From contig NZ_MUNR01000014.1 of assembly GCF_002001045.1 (NCBI RefSeq), forward strand, positions 62,001 to 126,000: DNA of 64,000 nucleotides. Reading direction: 5' to 3'. Of the stretch, positions 34,981 through 44,034 are shown piece after piece (within the stretch, counting starts at the first letter, position 1; every line of letters begins with the position of its first letter). Made by a program: the position numbers and the translations under genes. This stretch comes from Rhodanobacter sp. C01. GTDB lineage: Bacteria > Pseudomonadota > Gammaproteobacteria > Xanthomonadales > Rhodanobacteraceae. Below the pieces are notes generated by a model that saw nothing but the letters and a program-made list of their open reading frames with translations, made no database searches and was not told the origin of the DNA.

Positions 34981-37314
34981 ATGACCAGCCCCTGGTTTCG
35001 CCTGTTGATGGTCACCCTCAGCCTGGGGCCGTTATCCGCGATGGCGGCTTCCGGCCATGCCGACGCCGTCGATCCACGCATTGGCACTGGCGGTGACGGC
35101 CATACCTTTCCGGGCGCCACCGTGCCGTTCGGGATGATCCAGTTGTCGCCGGACACGGCAATGCCGGATTTCAAGCATGCCTACAAATGGGCGGCGGGCT
35201 ATCAGTACGGCGATCCCACCATCATGGGCTTCTCGCACACGCATTTTTCCGGCTCCGGCCATTCGGATCTCGGTGATGTACTGGTGATGCCGATCAGTGG
35301 CGAGGTGAGGCTGGAGCCCGGCGATGCGACGAAGCCTGGCAGTGGCTATCGCTCGCGCTTCAGCCATGCCAGCGAAGTGGAGCAGCCCGGTTACTACGCG
35401 GTGACGCTGAGCGATTACGACGTACGCGCGGAGCTCACCGCCAGCCGGCGGATCGGCTGGCATCGTTATACCTTCCCGATCGGCAAGCCGGCGCACGTGC
35501 TGCTCGACCTTCGCCCGAGCATCTACGACTACCCGGGCAAGGTGCTGTGGGCGGATCTGCATGTGCATGCCGACGGCGTGGTGACGGGCTGCCGCACCAC
35601 CCGCGGCTGGGCGCCGGGACGCGAGCTGTGTTTCGCGATGCGTTTCTCGCAACCGATGTCGTCGCGCGAGCTGTACAACCGCGAGACAGATATCGTCTAC
35701 AAGGGCTTCGCGGGGCCGGGTAACCAGCTGGAGGATCGAAATGCGCAGAACGGGCGTGCACTGGTCGGCGTGTTCGATTTCGGCGCGCTGAAACAGCCGC
35801 TCGAAGTGAAGGTCGCGATCTCCGCGGTCAGCGAGGCGAATGCGATCGCCAATCTCGATCAGGATGGGCAGGGATGGGATTTCGATGGCCAGCGTGCCGC
35901 GGCGAAGGCGGCGTGGGACAAGGCGCTGTCGGTGATCGATGTGGATGGGACACCGGCGCAGCGCACCGGTTTCTACACTTCGCTGTACCACGCGATGCTG
36001 GCGCCGACGCTGAGCATGGACACGAATGGCGACTACCGCGGGCCGGATCATCAGGTGCATCACGCCCAAGACGATCAAGGGGGCTTCGAGTTCTATTCCA
36101 GCTGGTCGATGTGGGATGTCTACCGTGCCGAGGAGCCGCTGATGGTGCTGCTGCGCCCGGATCTGAGCACGCAGTTCATCCGCTCACTGATCGCCGCGCA
36201 GCAGGCCAGCCCGTTCGGCATGCTGCCGGTGTGGAGCTATCAGGGACTGGAGACCTGGTGCATGACCGGCTATCACGCCGTGGCGATCATCGCCGATGCC
36301 TATATCAAGGGTGTGCGCGGCTTCGACGCCGACCATGCGATGAAGGCGATGGTGTCGACCGCCACCTATGGCAACTACGGTGACCTCGCCGATTACATGA
36401 AGCTCGGCTACGTGCCGATCGACAAGGAAGTGGAGGGTGGTTCCAAGACTCAGGAGTACGCCTATGACGACTGGGCGATCGCGCAGATGGCCAAGGCGAT
36501 GGGCAAGGCCGACATCGCGGCCACTTTCGAAAAGCGCGCCACCAACTGGCGCAACGTATGGGACCCGAAGACCGGCTTCATGCGCGCAAAACTGAGCAAC
36601 GGCCAGTTCCGCGAACCGTTCGATCCGGCCTCCGCTGCTTATGGCAGCGATTACACCGAAGCCAATGCGTGGCAATACTCCTGGTATGTGCCGCAGGACG
36701 TGGCCGGACTGATTGCCGCTTTCGGCGGCGATGCGAAGTTCGTCGACAAGCTGGACCAGATGTTCGATGCCAAGGTCGATCCGTCGATCTTCAAGAACGT
36801 GGAGGACATCACCGGCCTGATCGGCTGGTACGCGCACGGCAATGAGCCAAGCCACCACATCGCCTATCTTTACGACTACGCCGGCGCGGCGTGGAAGACG
36901 CAGCAACGGCTGAAGCAGATCATGGACAGCCAGTACGCCACGCGGCCCGACGGCCTCGTTGGCAACGACGACCTCGGCCAGATGTCGGCGTGGTACGTGT
37001 TCACTGCGCTGGGTTTCTATCCGGTGACGCCGGCCAGCGACGAGTACGCGATCGGCCGGCCGTTCGTGCCGAAGGCAGCTATCCATCTTCCGAATGGGCA
37101 CACGTTCACCGTAGTGGCCGATCGCCTGGACGACGCGCACCCCTACGTCGGTGCGGTGACGCTCAACGGCAAGCCGCTGGATCGCGTCTATCTTCGACAT
37201 GCCGAGATCCTCGGCGGCGGCGAATTGCACTTCACCATGCAAGCGCAGCCGAACCGGACCTGGGGCATCGGCGATGCGGCGCGTCCGGCGGCGAGCAGTC
37301 GCTACGGCCAGTAG
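34981..37314 (+). CDS. GH92 exported alpha-mannosidase
   Basis: A 777-aa calcium-dependent exo-alpha-mannosidase of family GH92. Signal peptide at residues 1-22 (LLMVTLSLGPLSAMAA). The N-terminal domain begins DPRIGTGGDGHTFPGATVPFG, the family hallmark. The catalytic barrel contains YTEANAWQYSW (probable general acid about E560), HGNEPSHHIAYLYDYAG, and GNDDLGQMSAWYVFTALGFYP (acidic residues about D663/D664, probable base region). Start at ATG 34981 with GGAGA at 34968-34972. It is divergent from the LacI-MFS-kinase-isomerase operon and presumably releases mannose for it. Linkage preference (often alpha-1,2) cannot be told from sequence. Confidence 0.95.
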   Translation: MTSPWFRLLMVTLSLGPLSAMAASGHADAVDPRIGTGGDGHTFPGATVPFGMIQLSPDTAMPDFKHAYKWAAGYQYGDPTIMGFSHTHFSGSGHSDLGDVLVMPISGEVRLEPGDATKPGSGYRSRFSHASEVEQPGYYAVTLSDYDVRAELTASRRIGWHRYTFPIGKPAHVLLDLRPSIYDYPGKVLWADLHVHADGVVTGCRTTRGWAPGRELCFAMRFSQPMSSRELYNRETDIVYKGFAGPGNQLEDRNAQNGRALVGVFDFGALKQPLEVKVAISAVSEANAIANLDQDGQGWDFDGQRAAAKAAWDKALSVIDVDGTPAQRTGFYTSLYHAMLAPTLSMDTNGDYRGPDHQVHHAQDDQGGFEFYSSWSMWDVYRAEEPLMVLLRPDLSTQFIRSLIAAQQASPFGMLPVWSYQGLETWCMTGYHAVAIIADAYIKGVRGFDADHAMKAMVSTATYGNYGDLADYMKLGYVPIDKEVEGGSKTQEYAYDDWAIAQMAKAMGKADIAATFEKRATNWRNVWDPKTGFMRAKLSNGQFREPFDPASAAYGSDYTEANAWQYSWYVPQDVAGLIAAFGGDAKFVDKLDQMFDAKVDPSIFKNVEDITGLIGWYAHGNEPSHHIAYLYDYAGAAWKTQQRLKQIMDSQYATRPDGLVGNDDLGQMSAWYVFTALGFYPVTPASDEYAIGRPFVPKAAIHLPNGHTFTVVADRLDDAHPYVGAVTLNGKPLDRVYLRHAEILGGGELHFTMQAQPNRTWGIGDAARPAASSRYGQ

Positions 37315-37461
37315 CGCGGCCGGTTCCGGCAAGGGTTGCGCAATGTCCTTGCGGTGTCTCCGTGACCGGGTGGATGGGTGGCGAAAACATGCCAGAATGC
37401 CCGTGACCAAATCCACGTCGGGCTGGCCGATGCTGCAATCCACATGAAAGCCGGGGACATC

Positions 37462-39225
37462 ATGCGCTGGCGCACCGCCGGATTGTTGATGGCGGTTGTG
37501 GCCATCGTCGTCCTGCCTTACGTCGTGACGCTTTCCAGTGCGCGTGACACCCAGCTGGCCACGGACTGGGTAATCCATTCCAACGCCGTCAAGGCGGTCA
37601 CCTACGAACTTGCCTATGTGGTCCGCGACAGCGAGGCGGCCATCTACCGCCTGCTTGCAGGCGACAGCGACGCGTTGACGCAGCAGCGTGCGCAGTTGGC
37701 CAATCGGCAAATAGCAACTCTGCTGCAGGAATTGCGCGAGATGACGCGCGACAGCTCGGACCAGCAGGTGAGGATAGGCGCGCTTGAAAACAGTCTGCAT
37801 GGCCGGATGGCGCTGATGAACCAGGCGCTGTCGCGACTGCAGCAACATAACCAGGCTGGCGCCCGGCAATCGCTTCGTGATGCCGGCGACCTGTTCGTCA
37901 TCAACGACGATATCGCCGATATCGTGCATTACGAGGACAACCTGCTGGCGAATCGCCAGGTCATGGTCCAGCGTGAGGTGTCGAACAGCCGAATCGTGCT
38001 CAGCATGACGGCGTTGGCGCAGTTGCTGCTGCTGGCCATCATCGTGGTCGCGTCCGAGCGGCAGATCGGCCGGCGCCAGTTGGCCGAGACCCGCGAAGGG
38101 CGCGCGGTGCTGCGCTCGCAGATGATTCTGCAGGCCGTACGTGAACCGATCGCGCTGTTCGACGAGAGCCTGCGAAGCGTGCTGGTGAATAATGCGTTCA
38201 GCGAGATGTACGGAATGGATCCGCGGCAACGCGCGCAGCCGCTGGTCGAGGTGGGCGAGGGTGCCTGGCGTGACGGCGCATTGTTGCAGCGACTTGGCGA
38301 CGTGCTTTTGCGCGACCGCGAACTGTGGGATTACGACATGATCCAGCGTACCGCCGACGGAGTCGAGCGGCACGTCGTGATCAATGCGCGCCGGCTACAA
38401 CAACAGGATGCCGATGCGCCGGCCCTGCTGCTGACAGTGAGCGATGTTACCGTGCGCGCACTGGCCGAGCAGAAGGTGACCGAGCTCAACCGCCAGCTCG
38501 AAGGCAAGGTGACGCAAATTTCCGACGTCAATCGCGAGCTGGAGGCATTCAGCTATTCGGTTTCGCACGACCTGCGTGCGCCATTGCGGCACATCGCCGG
38601 CTTTGCCCGCAAGTTGGAGCAGCATCTGGGCGAGCGCAGCGACGACAAGACCGGTCATTACATCGAGGTGATTGCCACTTCGGCGCAGCGCATGTCTTTG
38701 CTGATCGACGATCTGTTGGTGTTCTCGCGGCTTGGTCGCGGCGCATTGCGCCTGCAGGCGATCGACATGCAGTCACTGGTCGACGAGGCGCGTGCACTGG
38801 TCGAGCCGGGTGCGCCGGAAAGGCGCATCGTCTGGTCCGTCTCTCCGTTGCCGATGGTAATCGGCGACGAGAACATGTTGCGCACGGTTTGGCAGAACCT
38901 GCTCGGCAATGCGGTCAAATACACAGGTCAATGCGAGGTGGCGCGCATCGACGTGAGCGTGCAGCAGGGACGCAGCGGCGATTACGAATTCACCGTGGCC
39001 GACAACGGTGCCGGCTTTGACATGCAGTATGCGGACAAGCTGTTCGGAGTATTCCAGCGGTTGCATCGCGCTTCGGAATTCCCCGGCAACGGCATCGGCC
39101 TGGCCAATGTCCGGCGCATCATCGCGCGCCACGGTGGTCGCGTCTGGGCCGATGCCGAACCCGGGCACGGCGCACGTTTCCACTTTTCGCTGCCGGCCAC
39201 CGACTTGGCCGGGGCACGTACCTGA
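37462..39225 (+). CDS. CHASE3-like sensor histidine kinase with PAS domain
   Basis: A 587-aa membrane kinase. TM1 about 5-25, a periplasmic helical CHASE3-like sensor (about 30-180), TM2 about 182-200, a PAS-like domain (about 215-335, AVREPIALFDESLRSVLVNN), HisKA with phosphoacceptor about H369 (FSYSVSHDLRAPLRHIAGFA), and HATPase with IGDENMLRTVWQNLLGNAVKY and NGIGLANVRRIIARHGG. This kinase type (phytochrome-kinase-like HisKA) usually pairs with a small Rcp1-type receiver, and exactly such a gene follows after 9 bp. ATG 37462 is favoured (GGGGACATC upstream); ATG 37444 would add six residues. The signal is unknown. Confidence 0.9.
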   Translation: MRWRTAGLLMAVVAIVVLPYVVTLSSARDTQLATDWVIHSNAVKAVTYELAYVVRDSEAAIYRLLAGDSDALTQQRAQLANRQIATLLQELREMTRDSSDQQVRIGALENSLHGRMALMNQALSRLQQHNQAGARQSLRDAGDLFVINDDIADIVHYEDNLLANRQVMVQREVSNSRIVLSMTALAQLLLLAIIVVASERQIGRRQLAETREGRAVLRSQMILQAVREPIALFDESLRSVLVNNAFSEMYGMDPRQRAQPLVEVGEGAWRDGALLQRLGDVLLRDRELWDYDMIQRTADGVERHVVINARRLQQQDADAPALLLTVSDVTVRALAEQKVTELNRQLEGKVTQISDVNRELEAFSYSVSHDLRAPLRHIAGFARKLEQHLGERSDDKTGHYIEVIATSAQRMSLLIDDLLVFSRLGRGALRLQAIDMQSLVDEARALVEPGAPERRIVWSVSPLPMVIGDENMLRTVWQNLLGNAVKYTGQCEVARIDVSVQQGRSGDYEFTVADNGAGFDMQYADKLFGVFQRLHRASEFPGNGIGLANVRRIIARHGGRVWADAEPGHGARFHFSLPATDLAGART

Positions 39226-39234
39226 GAGTCGAGC

Positions 39235-39681
39235 ATGAACAAGCGTGAGTTGCGTACCATCCTGCTGGTCGAGGACAGCATGGCCGATGCCGAAATGGCC
39301 ATGGATGCGCTGGAAGAGGCCCACCTGGCCAACCCTGTGGTGCACGTCGAGGATGGCGTGGAGTGCCTGGATTATCTCTACGCGCGCGGCCGGTGGGCTT
39401 CGCGCGACCCGAGCGATCCGGCAGTGGTATTGCTGGACATCAAGATGCCGCGGATGAACGGGCTCGACGTGCTCACCATCATGCGCAAGGACGAGCGGAT
39501 GCGACGGATTCCGGTGGTGATCCTGTCGTCCTCGCGCGAGGAAAGCGATCTTGCACGCAGTTGGGATCTCGGCGCCAATGCTTACGTGATCAAGCCGGTC
39601 GACGTGGATCAGTTTTTCGAGGCGGTACGCACGCTGGGGCAGTTCTGGGCGGTCCTCAACCAGGGGCCCGAGAACGATTGA
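39235..39681 (+). CDS. Rcp1-like single-domain response regulator
   Basis: A 148-aa stand-alone receiver: LLVEDSMADAEMAMDALEEA at the N-terminus with the acidic pocket, phosphoacceptor D68 (AVVLLDIKMPRMNGLDVL), VVILSSSREESD and the conserved lysine in YVIKPVD. The inserted loop YLYARGRWASRDPSDP before the phosphorylation strand is typical of Rcp1/CheY-like partners of phytochrome-type kinases. It follows the histidine kinase by 9 bp and precedes a hybrid receiver-kinase, so it may shuttle phosphate between the two. Confidence 0.93.
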   Translation: MNKRELRTILLVEDSMADAEMAMDALEEAHLANPVVHVEDGVECLDYLYARGRWASRDPSDPAVVLLDIKMPRMNGLDVLTIMRKDERMRRIPVVILSSSREESDLARSWDLGANAYVIKPVDVDQFFEAVRTLGQFWAVLNQGPEND

Positions 39682-39771
39682 CCGATGGAGTCAAGGGGCG
39701 CGGGGCGCATCAATGGGCGCTTCGCGGTAGCTGGACAGGTACAACCAAACAGAGCCGTCGCGGGAACCCAC

Positions 39772-41337
39772 ATGCCAAACCGGCAGATCCGACCGATGCC
39801 AATCATTCGCGTGCTGCAGGTCGAGGACAGCGAGCTCGATGCCGAACTGGTGCTGGCCGAACTCGATGCCGACAACATCGGCTATGAGGTCAGGCTGGTC
39901 GACGACGAAGCGCATTTCGTGGCCGCGCTGGACGAGTTCAAGCCGCACATCGTGCTGTCCGATCTCAGCATGCCCGGCTTTTCCGGCGAGCATGCGCTGG
40001 AGCTCTTGCGTCAGCGCGACGAGGAACTGCCCTTCATTTTCGTCTCCGCCACTCTCGGCGAAGAGTCGGCGATCGAGGCGCTGCGCAAAGGCGCCACCGA
40101 CTACATCCTCAAGCAGAACCCGGCGCGACTGGCCAGTGCGGTGCGTCGCGCACTGGACGAAGCCGAGGCACGTAAGGCCAATCGTCGCGCCGAGGCCGAA
40201 TTGATCCGTGCGCAACGTTTCGAAAGCCTGGCGATGCTTGCCGGGGGCCTCAGCCACGACCTGCGCAACCTGCTGCAGCCGTTGCTGCTGGCGGGCGACA
40301 GCCTGCAGGACTATCAGGACGATCCGCGGCTGGCGCGGCTGGGCAGGTTGGTGCGGGACTGCGGCAAGCGCGGCCTGGACATGGTGCACTCGATGCTGTC
40401 GTTCGCCCGCGGCGCACGCCGTGCGGAACAGGTGCGGCTGGGGACGTTGTTCAGCGCGTTCGATCTGCTGATGCAGGGCAGCGTGCCACGCACGGTGAAG
40501 ATGGAGCTGGCGATCGACGATCCGGAGCTGTCGTTCGAGGGCAACCACACCGAACTGCAGCAGTGCCTGCTCAACCTGTGCCTGAATGCGATCCAGGCGA
40601 TGCCGGATGGCGGCCACCTGCGCATCGAGACTTCACGGGTGCAGCTGCCGGAAGAGTTCTTCCTGCCCCGGGAGTCGCCGCGATCGGGCCACTATCTGCG
40701 CATCAGCGTGATCGACAGCGGACCGGGCATGGACAAGGCAGTGCTGGAGCGCCTGTTCGAGCCTTTCTTCACCACCAAGGAGGCGGGTACCGGGCTCGGT
40801 CTGTTGTCATGCCAGCGTATCGTCAGCAGTCACGGCGGCGTGATGCGGGTCGACAGCGCGCCGGGCAAGGGTACCCGTTTCGACTTGTATATCCCGCTGG
40901 ACGAACTGGTCGCCGACGGCGATCAGCCGGACCAGATGGACAGCCTGGAAGGAGCGGCCGAACGGGTGCTGGTGGTGGTGGAGGAGGCCGGCCAATTGTC
41001 ACTGCTGTCCGACATGCTGGATGCCTACGGCTACCAGGCCCACGCCAGCCAGAGTGGTACGGCTGCCTTGCAATGGATCGAGGCCGGTGGCCTGCCCGAT
41101 CTGGTCCTGCTGGATGCGGACATGAACCTGATGACTGGCGTACGTACGCTGGCCGCGCTGATCGAGTATGGCTACAGCGGTCCCGTGATCCTGCTGGCAC
41201 ACCCTGGTGCGCCACCGAATCTGGACGAATTGCCGCCGCTGGAGCATCTGTACGTGATCGACAAACCGGTCGCCACCCAGGTGCTGTTGCGCACGCTGCG
41301 CAAGGCGCTGGGGGCTGCCAGCGGCGCCCCGGGTTGA
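39772..41337 (+). CDS. Hybrid receiver-histidine kinase with C-terminal degenerate receiver
   Basis: About 521 aa without membrane segments. An N-terminal receiver (D64 in IVLSDLSMPGFSG), a histidine-kinase core with about H162 in GGLSHDLRNLLQPLLL and HATPase motifs (DSGPGMDKAVLERLFEPFF, GTGLGL), then a second receiver (about 400-515, D448 in DLVLLDADMN, K in VIDKPV). In the C-terminal receiver the usual acidic pair VVDDE reads VVVEEA, so metal binding and phosphorylation may be weak. The start is uncertain: ATG 39685, 39772 and 39796 are all in frame and none has a strong ribosome site. Third gene of the kinase-receiver-hybrid operon, convergent with the PilR-like gene. Confidence 0.88.
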   Translation: MPNRQIRPMPIIRVLQVEDSELDAELVLAELDADNIGYEVRLVDDEAHFVAALDEFKPHIVLSDLSMPGFSGEHALELLRQRDEELPFIFVSATLGEESAIEALRKGATDYILKQNPARLASAVRRALDEAEARKANRRAEAELIRAQRFESLAMLAGGLSHDLRNLLQPLLLAGDSLQDYQDDPRLARLGRLVRDCGKRGLDMVHSMLSFARGARRAEQVRLGTLFSAFDLLMQGSVPRTVKMELAIDDPELSFEGNHTELQQCLLNLCLNAIQAMPDGGHLRIETSRVQLPEEFFLPRESPRSGHYLRISVIDSGPGMDKAVLERLFEPFFTTKEAGTGLGLLSCQRIVSSHGGVMRVDSAPGKGTRFDLYIPLDELVADGDQPDQMDSLEGAAERVLVVVEEAGQLSLLSDMLDAYGYQAHASQSGTAALQWIEAGGLPDLVLLDADMNLMTGVRTLAALIEYGYSGPVILLAHPGAPPNLDELPPLEHLYVIDKPVATQVLLRTLRKALGAASGAPG

Positions 41338-41432
41338 TCGTGATCGACCTGGGCCATGCTGCAGACGACGCGATCGTTGCATGGAAAGTCGATGTTGACT
41401 CGTGCGAAGCCCCGCGCCCGTGCTTGCACGCG

Positions 41433-42836
41433 TCAGTCGATGCCGAGCTTCTTCAGCTTGTAGCGCAGCGCGCGGAAGGTGATGCCGAGTTTCCGCGCGG
41501 CGGCGGTCTTGTTGTAGCGTGATTCTTCCAGCGCCTTGACGATCGCGGTGCGCTCGATATTGCTGATGTAGTCGTCGAGACCGCCATCGGCACCGGCGGG
41601 TGCCGGCGCTGGAGCCGGAGGCAATGGCGGTGAATGGTCGGAGGTGGCTGCTTCGGGCTGGGCCGGGCGCGCGTTGCGTTGCGGCAGCATCAGATCCGAT
41701 GCGTCGATGCTGTTGCCGTCGCACATCGCCATCGCACGTTCGAGGATATTTTCCAGTTCGCGCACGTTGCCCGGGAAGTCATACGCTTCCAGTGCATCGC
41801 GCGCGGCTGGTGACAGCTGACCGACGCTGTCGCCGCTCTTGCCAGCGAGTGCCTTGAGGATGAAACCGGACAGCAACGGCACGTCGCCGCGGCGCTCGCG
41901 CAGCGGCGGCACGCGCAGCTCAATCACGTTGATGCGATAGAACAGATCCTGGCGGAACTGGCCCTGTTCGACCAACTGGCCGAGATTCTTGTGGGTGGCG
42001 GACAGGATGCGCACATCCACCGGAATCTCGTCGCGGCCGCCGATCGGGCGCACCGCTTTTTCCTGGATCGCGCGCAGCAGTTTCACCTGCATGTGCAGCG
42101 GCAGTTCGGCGACTTCGTCGAGGAACAGCGTACCGCCCTGGGCGGCCTGGAACAGGCCTTCCTTGTCGGCGCCCGCGCCGGTGAAGCTGCCCTTGCGGTG
42201 GCCGAAGAATTCGCTTTCCATCAGTTCGGAAGGGATCGCACCGCAGTTGACCGGCACGAACGGACCGCTCGCACGCGGACCTTGCTCGTGGATCAGGCGG
42301 GCCACCAGTTCCTTGCCGACGCCGGATTCCCCGGCGATATACACCGGAGCCTGGTTGCGGGCGAGCTTGCTGATGGTGGCACGCACCTGCTGCATCGCGG
42401 TCGAGTCGCCGATCAGACGATCGCCGGAGCCGCCTGTTTTGGCTGCGCCACCGCCATTGCGCTTTTCCTCGGCCAGGCGCAGTGCGGTGCGTACCAGACC
42501 GCGCAGCATCTGGATGTCGACTGGCTTGGAGACGAAGTCGAACGCGCCTGCCTTCAGCGCGTTCACCGCAGCATCGACATTGCCGTAGGCGGTGATCATC
42601 GCCACCGGGGTGTCCGGATGGTCCGCGGCGATCAGCTCGATGACTTCCTGGCCATTACCGTCGGGCAGCCGCATGTCGGTGAAGCACAGGTCGTAGCTGC
42701 GCTCGGCCAGCGCACGCCGTGCTTCCCCCACGGTACCCACGGCGTCGACCTGCAGATCCATCCGGCCCAGCGTGATGGTCAGCAGCTCTCGGATGTCGCG
42801 TTCGTCGTCGATAACCAGGACGGTCTGTGGGTTCAT
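41433..42836 (-). CDS. PilR-like sigma-54-dependent response regulator
   Basis: A 467-aa NtrC-family activator: receiver (D54 in CFTDMRLPDGNG), AAA+ ATPase (Walker A GESGVGKELVA, Walker B GGTLFLDEVAELP, sigma-54 contact loop GSFTGA in place of the canonical GAFTGA), a proline-alanine linker (PPLPPAPAPAPA), and a Fis-type helix-turn-helix (YNKTAAARKLGITFRALRYK). The C-terminus closely resembles PilR, which activates pilin transcription with the PilS kinase. No PilS gene is adjacent here: the upstream gene is an esterase and the convergent neighbour is a hybrid kinase. PilR is the best call but other NtrC regulators are possible. Confidence 0.88.
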   Translation of the reverse strand: MNPQTVLVIDDERDIRELLTITLGRMDLQVDAVGTVGEARRALAERSYDLCFTDMRLPDGNGQEVIELIAADHPDTPVAMITAYGNVDAAVNALKAGAFDFVSKPVDIQMLRGLVRTALRLAEEKRNGGGAAKTGGSGDRLIGDSTAMQQVRATISKLARNQAPVYIAGESGVGKELVARLIHEQGPRASGPFVPVNCGAIPSELMESEFFGHRKGSFTGAGADKEGLFQAAQGGTLFLDEVAELPLHMQVKLLRAIQEKAVRPIGGRDEIPVDVRILSATHKNLGQLVEQGQFRQDLFYRINVIELRVPPLRERRGDVPLLSGFILKALAGKSGDSVGQLSPAARDALEAYDFPGNVRELENILERAMAMCDGNSIDASDLMLPQRNARPAQPEAATSDHSPPLPPAPAPAPAGADGGLDDYISNIERTAIVKALEESRYNKTAAARKLGITFRALRYKLKKLGID

Positions 42837-42916
42837 GGCGCGGCGCGTGGCTATTGATACCTCAGAGAATACCCGCCCCCAAGCCGCGGGGCAAAGGCAT
42901 CCGTTGCGCGGGGTTG

Positions 42917-43993
42917 CTAGTGCGCCAGCCTGCGATTGAAGAATCTTGCCGTCACGGCATAGGCTTCGATGGATTCAGGCAGCTCCGGGTCCGAGAAGAA
43001 GGAGTGCCACATGCCTTCCCACACATGCAGCTCGGTCTCCACACCAGCGCGATCGAGCAGCTGCTGGCTATGCACCACCGAGCTCATCGCCATGTCGCGG
43101 GTGCCGGTGATCAGCAAGGTGGGAGGGAATTTCGCCAGCAACGCCGGCGAAAGGCCCGGTTGCACGAGCGGGTCCCGGGGATTGGCGCCATGGAAATAGG
43201 GCAGATCGGTCAGGCCGAGCCGGTGCGCCGGGACGCCTTGGGCGTTCAATAGCGGAGCGATGTAGGACGAATCGCCGCTGAGGTCGGTCAGCGAGCCGCA
43301 GAAGGTGCCGATGGCGCCCGGTACCGGCAGCTTGTCGGTAATGAAGCGGGCGACGGCTTCGGCGGTGAGTATGCCGCCGGCGGAGCAGCCGTAGATGCCG
43401 ATCTCGGCAGGCTTGTACTGCTTGAGCAGCGCGCGATAGACCGCCTCCACGTCATCGCTGGCGGCGGGGAAGCTGTATTCGGGACCTTGTCGATAGTCGA
43501 CACTGATGACCTTGATGCGACCGATGCTGGCGATCGGGATGGACTCGACCAGGCCACCGCTATGCGCCCCCCACAGGAAGGCGCCACCGTGCAGATTGAT
43601 CAGCACGCGATGCGTGTTCTCCGTGGCCACGCCTTGCGTGGGCAGCACGACATCGGTGCCGACGCCGGCGATGGTTTCGGCATGGATCTTCACCGGATAG
43701 AGCTTTTCCATGCGCGCGGCCCGATCGCTGTTCATGCGGTCGTAGAACGTGCGGCTCTGCGTGATCGGTGCCGTCAGCGGCGGCGCCTTGCTGCCGGCGG
43801 CAAGCATCTTCGGAAAGAACGCCCGTGACTCCGGTGACGCGAAATCCGAATACGGCACGGTTGCCGCGGGCGACGTCACGCTGCCATCGGCCTGCACGCC
43901 GGGCGACGAGGTTTGCGCGAGTGCTGCCGTACCCGACATGCCTGCGCAGAGCATGATGCCGGACAGGATGCGCGTAAGACATGGTGCATGCAT
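42917..43993 (-). CDS. Exported alpha/beta hydrolase (HSL-type esterase)
   Basis: A 358-aa esterase-like enzyme with a signal peptide (MHAPCLTRILSGIMLCAGMS, then GTAALA-QT). The oxyanion motif LHGGAF and nucleophile elbow GCSAGG mark it as hormone-sensitive-lipase type; the acid is probably in ITGTRD and the base His in GMWHSFF. It would hydrolyse an ester, for example an acetyl group on a sugar, in the periplasm. It follows the GH37 gene by 41 bp on the same strand, so a deacetylating role on the same glycan is plausible but unproven. Confidence 0.88.
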   Translation of the reverse strand: MHAPCLTRILSGIMLCAGMSGTAALAQTSSPGVQADGSVTSPAATVPYSDFASPESRAFFPKMLAAGSKAPPLTAPITQSRTFYDRMNSDRAARMEKLYPVKIHAETIAGVGTDVVLPTQGVATENTHRVLINLHGGAFLWGAHSGGLVESIPIASIGRIKVISVDYRQGPEYSFPAASDDVEAVYRALLKQYKPAEIGIYGCSAGGILTAEAVARFITDKLPVPGAIGTFCGSLTDLSGDSSYIAPLLNAQGVPAHRLGLTDLPYFHGANPRDPLVQPGLSPALLAKFPPTLLITGTRDMAMSSVVHSQQLLDRAGVETELHVWEGMWHSFFSDPELPESIEAYAVTARFFNRRLAH

Positions 43994-44034
43994 GGTGTTT
44001 CCTCCCGTATCGCTGGTGGTGTCACTTCATCACG

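Noticed and set aside
41338..41432. Possible bidirectional terminator between the hybrid kinase and PilR genes
   Set aside because: Only a weak GGGGC/GCCCC pairing inside the end of the kinase gene; no T-run.
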